Assembly: GCA_027483535.1 (NCBI GenBank)
Contig: JAIXUN010000003.1
Location: 310,001-374,000 of the forward strand
Reading direction: 5' to 3'
Length of the DNA: 64,000 nt
DNA from: a bacterium
GTDB taxonomy: Bacteria > Armatimonadota > Fimbriimonadia > Fimbriimonadales > Fimbriimonadaceae
Shown: piece after piece, positions 24,293 through 32,211 of the stretch
Numbering within the stretch: position 1 is the stretch's first letter
How the letters are laid out: every line of letters starts with the position of its first letter
Program-made: the position numbers and the translations under genes
Notes under the pieces: generated by a model
What the model saw: the letters and a program-made list of their open reading frames with translations, nothing else
Told to the model about the DNA's origin: nothing
Database searches by the model: none

Positions 24293-25806
24293 CCCCCAAT
24301 CCTTACGACGAGGCGAAAAGCACGGCATCAAGAGCTCCTTCGCGATGGATGGGGTGGGTGGCAACGTCAGTCCTTGCATCGATCAATCTCTACGGCTGCG
24401 ACCCCAAGCCCGCGCCCGGACCAAGTTCGCCCTCTTCGGCGCTCGCTCCGGTGGCTAAGTTTGGGGCGCCAAAAGAAGTAGCGGGCGGACCAGGCGCATC
24501 GTCTCTGCCCGATAACATGGCCGATGAAAGCGCCTTCGAGATTCCGCCCTACCTGCAAATGGGCTCTGATGACGGCACAAACACCGAGTCCGCAAGCGTG
24601 ACTGTTTGTTTCGCCGCCGCATCCAAAGAAGAGGTCAAGTCACCTCAGTGGGCCGTAAAGTGGACCGCCGGGAATCAAAAAGACGTTGCCGGAAGACCGC
24701 TCAACGTCCTTGCCCTGAAATCGGCGCCGAGCGGTCTTCAACGGTGGGTGCTGCGTGGACTCCCGGCAGATGGACCCTTCGTCTACGAAATCTTCAAAGG
24801 CGGAAAAAGGGTGTTTCGTCAGGTGTCAGAGAACCACCGCAATCGGTCTGGACCCATCAAGATCGCGGTTTTGGGCGATAGCGGTCGTGGACTCCCGGGC
24901 CAAAAACGGGTCGCCCGAGAGCTGTATCGCTCCCGGTCCGAGTTTCTGATTCACGTTGGCGATATCGTCTATCCCAACGGCCGAGAAAGTGAATACCGGA
25001 AGTTCCACTTCCCGGTGTATAACGGCAGCCTCAAGAACGGCGGATTCCCGATTCTGCGGAGGATTGTCTCTGTCGGAGCGCCCGGCAATCACGATACGGC
25101 GTATCGCAACCTGGGCAGATATCCGGACGGTCTGGCTTACTATTACGTCTGGCAACATCCAACCGGACTCCCCCCGGTCGACGCTCAAAGCGTGAGAACG
25201 GTGAAAGCGGGCCTCGCCAACAACCCGGGGAACTTCACCTTTGCCGCCGGACCCGTGTTCGGCGTCGTTTTAGATTCCAACACGTACGTCAGTTGGGATT
25301 CCACCGCCGCTCGCACCTGGCTGGATAACGCTCTTTCCAAAGGCGAAACTTATCCTTGGCGAGTCGTCGTCTTCCACCATCCCCCGTTCCACTCGTCCGA
25401 CAAGAAGAAGGACGAGGTGTACATGAGTACGATCTTGCCGATTTTGACCAAGCACAAGGTCGCGCTGGTGCTGAACGGGCACGTTCACAACTACCAAAGC
25501 ACGTATCCGATCTCCTGGGACGAGTCGACCCAGAAAATGAAGATCGAGCGGAACTGGGCTATCCCAGGGAAGCCCAATGCGGGTGGTCCGCAGGTTGGTA
25601 CCGTCTTCGTGGTGACCGGAGCGGGTGGAGCGGAACTTTACGACCAAAAACTCGCCGGGAACCGAGGCAAGTGGAAGCCGTTCACGCGCACCTATATCCC
25701 GGGCTATTCGTTTACAACCCTGGATGTCGATTCCAAAACGCTGCGATTGAAGCAGATCGCCGACGATGGTCGGGTGCTGGATTCGTTCCGAATCGAGAGG
25801 GATTGA
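24289..25806 (+). CDS. Purple-acid-phosphatase-like lipoprotein
   Basis: The 505-residue protein has a hydrophobic segment ending in a lipobox (SINLYGC, Cys36), then a Pro/Ser linker. A small beta domain of fibronectin type covers about 80-180. The calcineurin-like phosphatase domain follows, with the metal motifs in order: GDSGRG, GDIVYPNGRE, GNHDTAY, VVFHHPPFHSS and NGHVHNYQ. This should be an extracytoplasmic metallophosphatase. ATG 24289 overlaps the previous stop (ATGA), which would couple it to the nucleotidyltransferase; 24349 is an alternative start closer to the signal segment. Confidence 0.82.
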   Translation: MTPNPYDEAKSTASRAPSRWMGWVATSVLASINLYGCDPKPAPGPSSPSSALAPVAKFGAPKEVAGGPGASSLPDNMADESAFEIPPYLQMGSDDGTNTESASVTVCFAAASKEEVKSPQWAVKWTAGNQKDVAGRPLNVLALKSAPSGLQRWVLRGLPADGPFVYEIFKGGKRVFRQVSENHRNRSGPIKIAVLGDSGRGLPGQKRVARELYRSRSEFLIHVGDIVYPNGRESEYRKFHFPVYNGSLKNGGFPILRRIVSVGAPGNHDTAYRNLGRYPDGLAYYYVWQHPTGLPPVDAQSVRTVKAGLANNPGNFTFAAGPVFGVVLDSNTYVSWDSTAARTWLDNALSKGETYPWRVVVFHHPPFHSSDKKKDEVYMSTILPILTKHKVALVLNGHVHNYQSTYPISWDESTQKMKIERNWAIPGKPNAGGPQVGTVFVVTGAGGAELYDQKLAGNRGKWKPFTRTYIPGYSFTTLDVDSKTLRLKQIADDGRVLDSFRIERD

Positions 25807-25820
25807 CCCTCCCTCTCGAT
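25792..25820. terminator. Hairpin between convergent phosphatase genes
   Basis: A perfect 10-bp stem, ATCGAGAGGG/CCCTCTCGAT, with a 9-base loop. It includes the stop codon of the upstream gene and ends 15 bases before the 3' end of the convergent gene. It probably ends both transcripts; no long T run follows on the plus strand. Confidence 0.5.
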
Positions 25821-25834
25821 CTCTGTGAAAGTGT

Positions 25835-27676
25835 TTACTTCTGGATGACGAGGTTGTCGAACATCCGACCTTCCATGTCGAAGGCGGTCATCTCAAATCG
25901 ACCCTTGTTCAGCGAGACCACGCAATAGTGGTGCCCGTGGCGAATGCGATTGCTCCACTCCGGACGAGTCGGGCCGTGAGTCTCGAGTCCGCCTCCACCG
26001 CCGCCGCAGACCACATAGATCGGGCCCTTGTCGGCCGCCTTGCCTTTCAGAATCGGCCAGGTGCGCTCGTAGCTGTGGATGTGTCCGTTCCAAACCACGT
26101 CCACGTTGTACTTCTCGTAAAGATCGACGAACGCCTTTAGGCGAACGTCACCCGCCGTGCCCTGACCCTCCCACCGATTGCCGTAGTCGTCTTCATCGCT
26201 GCTGAACGGTGGGTGGTGGTGAGCCACAAACTTCCACTTCGCCTTGCTCTTCTTCAGCTCGGCTTCCAGCCACTTGTACTGCTCGCTGCCTTGCTTGACG
26301 TCTCGGTTGGAATCCACGATGAACCATTCGGTGGGACCGTAGGTGAACTTGTACCAATACTCCGGTGCCGGGGTGTGCATGTAGTCGTAGTACAGCCGAG
26401 CGTCGCCTTCGTGGTTGCCGATCACGGGGAAGAGCGGGATTCGGCTGAAGAGAGGGCGCATCGAGCCAAAGAAGTGATCCTTCCAGTGCATCTTGTTTGC
26501 GCCCGTGCCGACGAGGTCGCCAACGATGACAAAGAAGTCCGGGCGCTCATTCCACATGTGGTTGGCGATTCGAGTGTTCACCGCGGGCTGATCTTGAGTG
26601 TCTCCGACGATAGTGAAGCGAATGGCGCGATCGTCGTTCCCCGGAGCGGTTCGGAAGGTGAGCAGTTCGCTCTCTAACTTCCGATTCTGATCGTCCACCG
26701 ATTCGGTTTTGAACACATAGTGCGACTCCGCCTTCAGACCCGTGAGCGTGACCTTGTGCACGAGCGAGTTCGGGTTCTTCTCGATGCTTCCGGTTGCCTT
26801 TTGGAGAGCTCCCTTGTGAGGTCCGTAGTACACGGTTGACGTTCCTGGTCGCGTGGTCTCCCACATGATCGTGATCGAATCCGAAGTGGGGAACTGTTGG
26901 TACGGTTGAACCACCCACTCGAAGTTGGGGTTCTCTTCGATCAGCGCCGGAGCCTTTGCCAACTCTTCTCGGTGCTCGAAGAGGTGCTCGACCCCGTCCT
27001 TCGTAGCGACCAAATCGTAAACCGCAACGTGCGCCATTCGGCCATCAAGCGGGAATTGCTCATCGTCGTCTTTGTAGCAACCAACCGTCCAGGGAGCCTT
27101 TTCCGGATACAGGATGTCGCCCGATTGGTCTTTCGACTCGGCGTCCAGGTTGCCGTTGACGTACAAACGCATTGTCGTTCCATCGTACGTGCCGACAACG
27201 TGATAGAACTTGCCGGGTTGGAAATCGGTTTTGCCCTTCAGATAGGTCATCTTTCCGTCGCCGTCGTCAGCGCCTTTGGTGCTGAGGGCGAACGTGAAAG
27301 TGCGATCGTTGTAGCCAAGGGTCCAACCCTTCTCGAAGTTGCCGTTGTCTTGCATCACACCCGTGAACGAGCCGTAAGACGTTCCGGTCTGAACAGATGC
27401 CCATGCTTCCACGGTGAATTTTTGCTTCGGTAGGTATTCGGTAACCGACTTGAAGTTCTCGGCGATGTTGAAGAAGTTTCGACCGTCGAAGCGCAGACAC
27501 TCGCCCAGTGCGGTCGGTGCGGCGACGAATTTTCCGGTTGCCGCCGCATTGGGACCCAAGCGCGCCTTCAGTGAGCCCTGCTGTACATGCCGAGGAGCGA
27601 TGTCCCAGGCCGCGATAGGATCAGGCCCATCGTGAACGGCTGGAAGGAGGGCAAGAACGACGGAAAGGAGACCCAT
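25835..27676 (-). CDS. LamG-FN3-metallophosphatase exported protein
   Basis: This 613-residue protein carries, in order, a signal peptide (MGLLSVVLALLPAVHDG), a LamG/concanavalin-like domain of about 25-225 (FTVEAWASVQ, HVVGTYDGTTMRLYVNG), a fibronectin-like domain of about 255-345 (SITIMWETTRPGTSTVYYG), and a purple-acid-phosphatase domain. The phosphatase motifs are VGDTQDQ, VGDLVG, GNHEGDA, FVAHHHPPFSS and NGHIHSYERTWP. The lectin-like domain suggests binding to a glycan or surface while removing phosphate outside the cell. It is convergent with another phosphatase but shares only the catalytic domain. Confidence 0.88.
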   Translation of the reverse strand: MGLLSVVLALLPAVHDGPDPIAAWDIAPRHVQQGSLKARLGPNAAATGKFVAAPTALGECLRFDGRNFFNIAENFKSVTEYLPKQKFTVEAWASVQTGTSYGSFTGVMQDNGNFEKGWTLGYNDRTFTFALSTKGADDGDGKMTYLKGKTDFQPGKFYHVVGTYDGTTMRLYVNGNLDAESKDQSGDILYPEKAPWTVGCYKDDDEQFPLDGRMAHVAVYDLVATKDGVEHLFEHREELAKAPALIEENPNFEWVVQPYQQFPTSDSITIMWETTRPGTSTVYYGPHKGALQKATGSIEKNPNSLVHKVTLTGLKAESHYVFKTESVDDQNRKLESELLTFRTAPGNDDRAIRFTIVGDTQDQPAVNTRIANHMWNERPDFFVIVGDLVGTGANKMHWKDHFFGSMRPLFSRIPLFPVIGNHEGDARLYYDYMHTPAPEYWYKFTYGPTEWFIVDSNRDVKQGSEQYKWLEAELKKSKAKWKFVAHHHPPFSSDEDDYGNRWEGQGTAGDVRLKAFVDLYEKYNVDVVWNGHIHSYERTWPILKGKAADKGPIYVVCGGGGGGLETHGPTRPEWSNRIRHGHHYCVVSLNKGRFEMTAFDMEGRMFDNLVIQK

Positions 27677-27771
27677 TGCCTCAGAACAATACCAACCCGT
27701 CTACGAGCTGTGGTCGTTCTTTACCTGTCCTTAACTCAAGTCCCAGAAAGACCTGATTCTTGGAAGTTGCA

Positions 27772-27793
27772 GGTGCCTCTATGAAGAGGCACC
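27772..27793 (-). terminator. Hairpin after the LacI-type regulator
   Basis: GGTGCCTCT-ATGA-AGAGGCACC, a perfect 9-bp stem 10 bases beyond the regulator's stop. The following minus-strand sequence TGCAACTTCC is only weakly T-rich, so termination is likely but not certain. Confidence 0.5.
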
Positions 27794-27802
27794 CGTTGCG
27801 GC

Positions 27803-28795
27803 TTACGCGCTTAAGAAGCGGGTGGTGTCGCGAACATCCAGGGTGCAGTGTACGGGGCCGGGTCGTTCCGTAATTGGTTGACCGTGGATCATGCTGACCA
27901 AGCCGTCCAATGCCCTTTCCGCGATAGCCTCGGTGGGAACACGGACGCTGCAAATTCGCGGGGCGATCCACTGGTTGAAGGGGGACCCTCCAATCGAGAT
28001 CAAGGAAAGATCCTCGGGGATTTTAACGCCCGTCTCTTCGCGGAGTCGAATCACTTTCGCGGCAACGCGGTCGGTTCCTGCGATCATGGAAGTGTAAGGC
28101 AGGTTCCGCATCTCCTCGGCCAGATCATCGCAGCCGGTGATGCTGGTGGTCATGCCGTGAGCTTGCGCCGCGTCGTGGGCAAAACTAAGGATGCCTCCCG
28201 CGATAACCTCATCGGAGAGATCCTCAAACCCGGCCAGACAGATCGACTTGTGGCGAAGTTCTTTCAGGCGGTGAAGAGCGAGTCCGACCGCTTCACGCAG
28301 ATCAAACTGAACCTTCACCACATTGCCTGGACAATCGTTGACGCTGGCATTGATGACCACGGAGGGCAAGCCCACTTCGGTAATCGACTTTCCGGAGTTG
28401 CCCGCAAGAGCCCCCGGCAGGTAGATAATGCCGTCGAACAGATCGCGAGGATTGCCCCCGGGAAGCGTCGCGCAGATGGCAAGACTGTAGCCACGATGGG
28501 TAGCAGCGGCCAGCAGACGATCGAGAAGAAGCGTATCGGTAAGACCTTCCTCTACCAGGCTCAACGGATCGCCCGTGAGCAGCGCAATCAAGCCCGTTCG
28601 ACGCGAGTGCGCGGCTCGATTGGGTGCAGATACGTAATTGAGCACAAGTGCCGCTTGCCGAATTTGTTCGGCCTTGAGCGCGCTGACTCGAATGGTCGAT
28701 CCCTTTCCGTGAAGGACCTTGGAGACGGCCCCAATAGAAACCCCGGCGTAGTTTGCTACATCCTGAATTGTTACGCGCCGCTTCTTTGCGGGCAT
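27803..28795 (-). CDS. LacI family transcription regulator 1
   Basis: A 330-residue regulator. The LacI helix-turn-helix (VTIQDVANYAGVSIGAVSKVLHGKG) is followed by the hinge helix and a periplasmic-binding-protein-like effector domain (LIALLTGDPL onward). ATG 28795 puts the HTH at the N-terminus and has GGAAGAG about 10 bases upstream. Longer starts at 28858 and 28900 exist, but 28900 would lie inside the palindromic region at 28880-28928. The effector is unknown. A second LacI regulator with a near-identical HTH is directly upstream on the same strand. Confidence 0.88.
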   Translation of the reverse strand: MPAKKRRVTIQDVANYAGVSIGAVSKVLHGKGSTIRVSALKAEQIRQAALVLNYVSAPNRAAHSRRTGLIALLTGDPLSLVEEGLTDTLLLDRLLAAATHRGYSLAICATLPGGNPRDLFDGIIYLPGALAGNSGKSITEVGLPSVVINASVNDCPGNVVKVQFDLREAVGLALHRLKELRHKSICLAGFEDLSDEVIAGGILSFAHDAAQAHGMTTSITGCDDLAEEMRNLPYTSMIAGTDRVAAKVIRLREETGVKIPEDLSLISIGGSPFNQWIAPRICSVRVPTEAIAERALDGLVSMIHGQPITERPGPVHCTLDVRDTTRFLSA

Positions 28796-28879
28796 CAAGG
28801 CTCGCTCTTCCTGTTGTGTGGTGTCACTAACCTCGTTGTGTATTTCGGTGGGATCCATTGTTTGAAGGTCCTCCACCTC

Positions 28880-28928
28880 AAATATATCACCTTTGTTCAC
28901 GGATTTCAGTGAATCTGATGATATATTT
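28880..28928. promoter_or_regulatory. Nested inverted repeats upstream of LacI regulator 1
   Basis: AAATATATCA (28880-28889) and TGATATATTT (28919-28928) are exact inverted copies. Between them lies a second dyad, TTCAC-N8-GTGAA (28896-28913). The position just upstream of the regulator gene suggests an operator for autoregulation. The sites do not match the GAAACGG dyads elsewhere in the window. Confidence 0.5.
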
Positions 28929-29032
28929 ACGGTCGATCAGAAGATCTCCATTAATAGTAGGGGCAATTCTGCCTTCCCACCTGTCGCTGTTTTGTTGTAC
29001 TAACGGGCATAGCACCGGGTGGATATCGCCAC

Positions 29033-30046
29033 CTATACTTTTCGAGAACCGAGCGTTTCCCTGGATTCAAACCAGGTTTGAATATGTTCCGTACCCTCCC
29101 CGTTAACCGTGTCGCCTTCGACTAAAAAGTCGATCCCTAGTTGACAGAGCTTCTCAAACGGAACTTTTATAGCGGAAAGGGCGGGAGAGAGTAGGGCACT
29201 TCCGGGCACACTCCCAAGAGCGACAATCGCCACATCTTCCGGTACTCGCATCCCCTCTCGCTTGGCAATTCTCACCCACTCTAAAGCGAGTTCATCGGTT
29301 GGAAGAAGCAAAAACGACCGTTTTCCGCGAACGCCTTCCAGCGTGCTCTCCGGGTTTCTCCCATCGTTCGCGTCCACAAGCCAAGTTATCTGCAGTTCCT
29401 CGCAAAGCACCTTCATTTCTTCTTCAAGAAAGGCGGGCCAGGCTTTGTGGGAACAGTCCGCCGGGATCACGGTCACGATCTCGTTGAAGCCTTTCGAGAG
29501 GGCCTCGGTGAGCAGTTGCCTCATGGCGGGTCCATAGTCGGTAGTGGCGAGATACCTTCCGGAATGACTCACAACCGCGTCGTAGAGGACACCGATCTGA
29601 GGAATTTTGTTGGAAAGCGGACCATCGCCCTCGCAAGAAAAGGTTCCGGGGAGCCAGATAACCCCTTCGTATCGACCTTGGGCAAGTTCGGCGGCGTGCT
29701 CGGCGTGGATCAAGTCTGGGGTGAAACTGAGCGAGTATCCCGCGTTGAGCCCTTCTCTCAACAGCCGATCCATGACGTACGACTGCGTTCCTCCGAGAGC
29801 AAACTCCAGCTTGTGCGGAGCCCCGATTGCGAAGGCGTAGGTTTTGCCACCCCTCAGGGTCCGAGCAATCGGGTTCGGCTGGTAACGAAGGGCTTTTGCA
29901 GCTTCTCGAATCCGCTCGGCGGTGGTTTCACTGACACGAATGGAATCCCCCCGACCGTGAAGCACACGCGAGACCGCACCGATACTCACACCGGCATACT
30001 CCGCGACTTCGCGAATGGTGACTCGTTTTCTTGGCTGTATGTTCAA
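29033..30046 (-). CDS. LacI family transcription regulator 2
   Basis: A 337-residue regulator starting MNIQPRKRVTIREVAEYAGV, the LacI HTH at about 8-30, hinge and sugar-binding-type effector domain. The HTH is very similar to regulator 1, but the effector domains differ, so the two may see related operators and different ligands. It starts at 30046, 48 bases downstream of the glycosylase gene, and may be read from the same transcript. Confidence 0.9.
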   Translation of the reverse strand: MNIQPRKRVTIREVAEYAGVSIGAVSRVLHGRGDSIRVSETTAERIREAAKALRYQPNPIARTLRGGKTYAFAIGAPHKLEFALGGTQSYVMDRLLREGLNAGYSLSFTPDLIHAEHAAELAQGRYEGVIWLPGTFSCEGDGPLSNKIPQIGVLYDAVVSHSGRYLATTDYGPAMRQLLTEALSKGFNEIVTVIPADCSHKAWPAFLEEEMKVLCEELQITWLVDANDGRNPESTLEGVRGKRSFLLLPTDELALEWVRIAKREGMRVPEDVAIVALGSVPGSALLSPALSAIKVPFEKLCQLGIDFLVEGDTVNGEGTEHIQTWFESRETLGSRKV

Positions 30047-30094
30047 TGGAAGCCGGAATCTTTCCCCCTAAAAGAAGCCGATCCAAATGCAAGT

Positions 30095-30829
30095 TTAAGT
30101 GTTGTTCTGCCTTTGTGCAAGGTGATTCAATTTGGACTTGTCCAATCCCGGTTTTGAGGAGAACTCTACTGCGTCGGAGTTGACGAAACGCCAGGGGGTG
30201 TCGAAGCCCTTCTCCGGGTGAATTCCAATTCGTTTTGTCACCAGCACGTTGCTCGATTCTCTTTCCGGCGGTAACAGTCGAATCGGGGTTTCGCCCGTTG
30301 AAAAGAGATCGATCCCATTCTGTGCGGAGTCGATTCCAAGTGCCTGGGCGACCTTTCCAGGTCCGGAAAGCCAATCGGTTGCCTTGGTCCTCCCCCTTCT
30401 TGCCGCCATGATTTCGCCCCCTTCGAGCGGTTTCGCGGCCCGAATCAGCACTGCCGAACCATCGCCTGCTGGATGAGCCACCACGTTGAACATCCAATGG
30501 TTGCCGTAGGTGAAGTAGACGTAGGCGTGCCCGAAAGGACCCAGCATCGCCATGTTTTTCATTCGGTTGCGACCAAAGGCATGACAGCCCGGATCGTCCC
30601 ACCGATAGGCCTCGGTTTCAACGATCTCGACAAGGCATTTTTCGGCGAGTATTCGCCAGCCGATCAAAGAGGGAGCCGCGAGAACCACGTCTCTCTCCAA
30701 AATCGCTTTTAACTCTTGGGTCGACTGGGGGATCGGCACCAAGAACCTCGCCCCGACACTCAGTTGATCTGCCCAAGCAGATTCATAGCGGGGCGGGCTG
30801 TCCAAGGGAGCAACTGGGTGCTGGGTCAA
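30095..30829 (-). CDS. 3-methyladenine DNA glycosylase (AAG/MPG family)
   Basis: A 244-residue base-excision repair enzyme. It has the AAG signatures: IVETEAYRWDDPGCHAFGR (the catalytic Glu region), MLGPFGHAYVYFTYGNHWMFNVV, and AVLIRAAKPLEGGEIMAARRG. It removes alkylated purines from DNA in the cytoplasm. The only full-length start in frame is TTG at 30829, which lies in the first unit of a 16-bp tandem repeat. A later start would still leave the fold intact, because AAG proteins have variable N-termini. Confidence 0.88.
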   Translation of the reverse strand: MTQHPVAPLDSPPRYESAWADQLSVGARFLVPIPQSTQELKAILERDVVLAAPSLIGWRILAEKCLVEIVETEAYRWDDPGCHAFGRNRMKNMAMLGPFGHAYVYFTYGNHWMFNVVAHPAGDGSAVLIRAAKPLEGGEIMAARRGRTKATDWLSGPGKVAQALGIDSAQNGIDLFSTGETPIRLLPPERESSNVLVTKRIGIHPEKGFDTPWRFVNSDAVEFSSKPGLDKSKLNHLAQRQNNT

Positions 30830-30862
30830 TTGGGTGCTGGGTCAATTGGGTGCGGGGTCAAT
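30815..30862. repeat. Three tandem 16-bp repeats between PD40 gene and glycosylase gene
   Basis: Unit TGGGTGCTGGGTCAAT occurs twice exactly and once with one change (TGGGTGCGGGGTCAAT). The third unit contains the stop codon of the upstream PD40 gene and the first contains the TTG start of the glycosylase gene. Copy number could change spacing and translation. Confidence 0.9.
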
Positions 30863-32036
30863 CCTTCCAATCGGCAACGAACACGTTGGTTTCACCGCGA
30901 ACCTTGCCGTACCGGTTGGAAGCGAACAGTAGCTTCTTACCGTCGCGAGAGAACATCGGGAAACCATCGAAGTCGCCGCTGAACGTGATCTGCTCCAATC
31001 CCGTTCCGTCGGTGTTGATCATGAACAGGTCGAACTCTCGGCCGCGAGGATCTTTGAAGTTGGAGCAGAAGATGATGCGCTTGCCGTCTGGGTGAACAAA
31101 CGGAGCAAACGAAGCCGCGCCCACCTTGGTGACCTGCTTCGCATTCTTGCCGTTGGAATCCATGATCCAGATTTCGAGTTTGCTGGGTCGCACCAGGTGT
31201 TGTGCGAGTAAGCCCTGATAGTCGGTTCGCTCGGCATCTGATTCCAGAAGGTCCCGTCGCCACACAATCTTCTTTCCGTCCCAGCTCACAAAAGGACCGC
31301 CATCGTAACCCGCCTCGTTGGTGAGACGCTTCATGTTCTTGCCGTTGAGATCGGATCGGTAAATCTCAAGATCACCTTCGAAGTCGCTGGTGAAGGTCAT
31401 GAACTTGCCGCTGGGGTCGATGGTCGTCTCGGCAACGTATCCGGGCAGTTGCAGAATCCGCTCGATCGCTCGGGTGGGGCGGTTGTTGTTGGTGGAAAGC
31501 GGCTTGGTGGTGGTTCGGTACAGGCCGAAATCCGGGTTGACCATCCAAAGGTAGCCCTTGCTCATGTCGAGCTTCTTCTGCGGACCCTCGTTCTTCTCGT
31601 GAGTGCTGGAGAAGTAAACGTATTTGCCGTCAGGCGAGAAGTAGCTGCAGGTGCATCGGCCAAGACCGGTGGAGAGCAGCGTCTTGCCCGATCCGTCGGA
31701 GTTCATCGTAAAGATTTGCTCGTCTGGGAATCCGGGTTGAAGCGATTGGAACACAATCTGCTTGCCGTCTTTGCTCCAGTACGCCTCGGCGTTCTGACCG
31801 CCAAAGGTGAGCTGCGTCACTCGGGAGAAGTGCTTCTCTTCCGGGTTCAGAGCCACCTCTTTCCCGGACCCTGCCATCCACTCTTTTAGCGCGTCTGGGG
31901 TGGTTTGCGCCTGAGCGGATTGCATGTCGAACTCCGGCATGAGCGAGCAGTCGAAGCAGTGGGGAGTGTGCTTGTGCGCAGGCTGCAGGGCGACACTGGC
32001 GAGAAGAGCCAAAGACGAAAGGGTCACGATAAACAA
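30858..32036 (-). CDS. TolB-like PD40 beta-propeller protein, exported
   Basis: The 392-residue protein has a signal peptide (MFIVTLSSLALLASVALQPA) and a series of PD40/TolB-type blades, as in AYWSKDGKQIVFQSLQPG, CSYFSPDGKYVYFSST, VSWDGKKIVWRRD, FVHPDGKRIIFCSN and FSRDGKKLLFASNRYG. TolB-like propellers sit in the periplasm and bind proteins. This one has no TolB N-terminal domain, and the surrounding genes do not form a Tol-Pal cluster, so its partner is unknown. The N-terminus also contains a CFDC motif after the signal. Confidence 0.78.
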   Translation of the reverse strand: MFIVTLSSLALLASVALQPAHKHTPHCFDCSLMPEFDMQSAQAQTTPDALKEWMAGSGKEVALNPEEKHFSRVTQLTFGGQNAEAYWSKDGKQIVFQSLQPGFPDEQIFTMNSDGSGKTLLSTGLGRCTCSYFSPDGKYVYFSSTHEKNEGPQKKLDMSKGYLWMVNPDFGLYRTTTKPLSTNNNRPTRAIERILQLPGYVAETTIDPSGKFMTFTSDFEGDLEIYRSDLNGKNMKRLTNEAGYDGGPFVSWDGKKIVWRRDLLESDAERTDYQGLLAQHLVRPSKLEIWIMDSNGKNAKQVTKVGAASFAPFVHPDGKRIIFCSNFKDPRGREFDLFMINTDGTGLEQITFSGDFDGFPMFSRDGKKLLFASNRYGKVRGETNVFVADWKD

Positions 32037-32211
32037 TTATCCGGGTCTGAACGCGATAAGGCTTGTCCACCTTGTCGCTGTTTTGACCGACATGACGGAG
32101 TTCTGAGGCGATGTATGGCCCTTCTCTATCGCCAGTATTTGGCGGCAACGCGTCTTGCCCTTTGCCGGTAGATACAATGGAGTCAGAGGCGACCGGCCTC
32201 GGCATGGAAGC

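Noticed and set aside
27848-28912. 354-codon plus-strand open frame
   Set aside because: It is the complement of a clear LacI regulator and exists because of high GC content at third positions.
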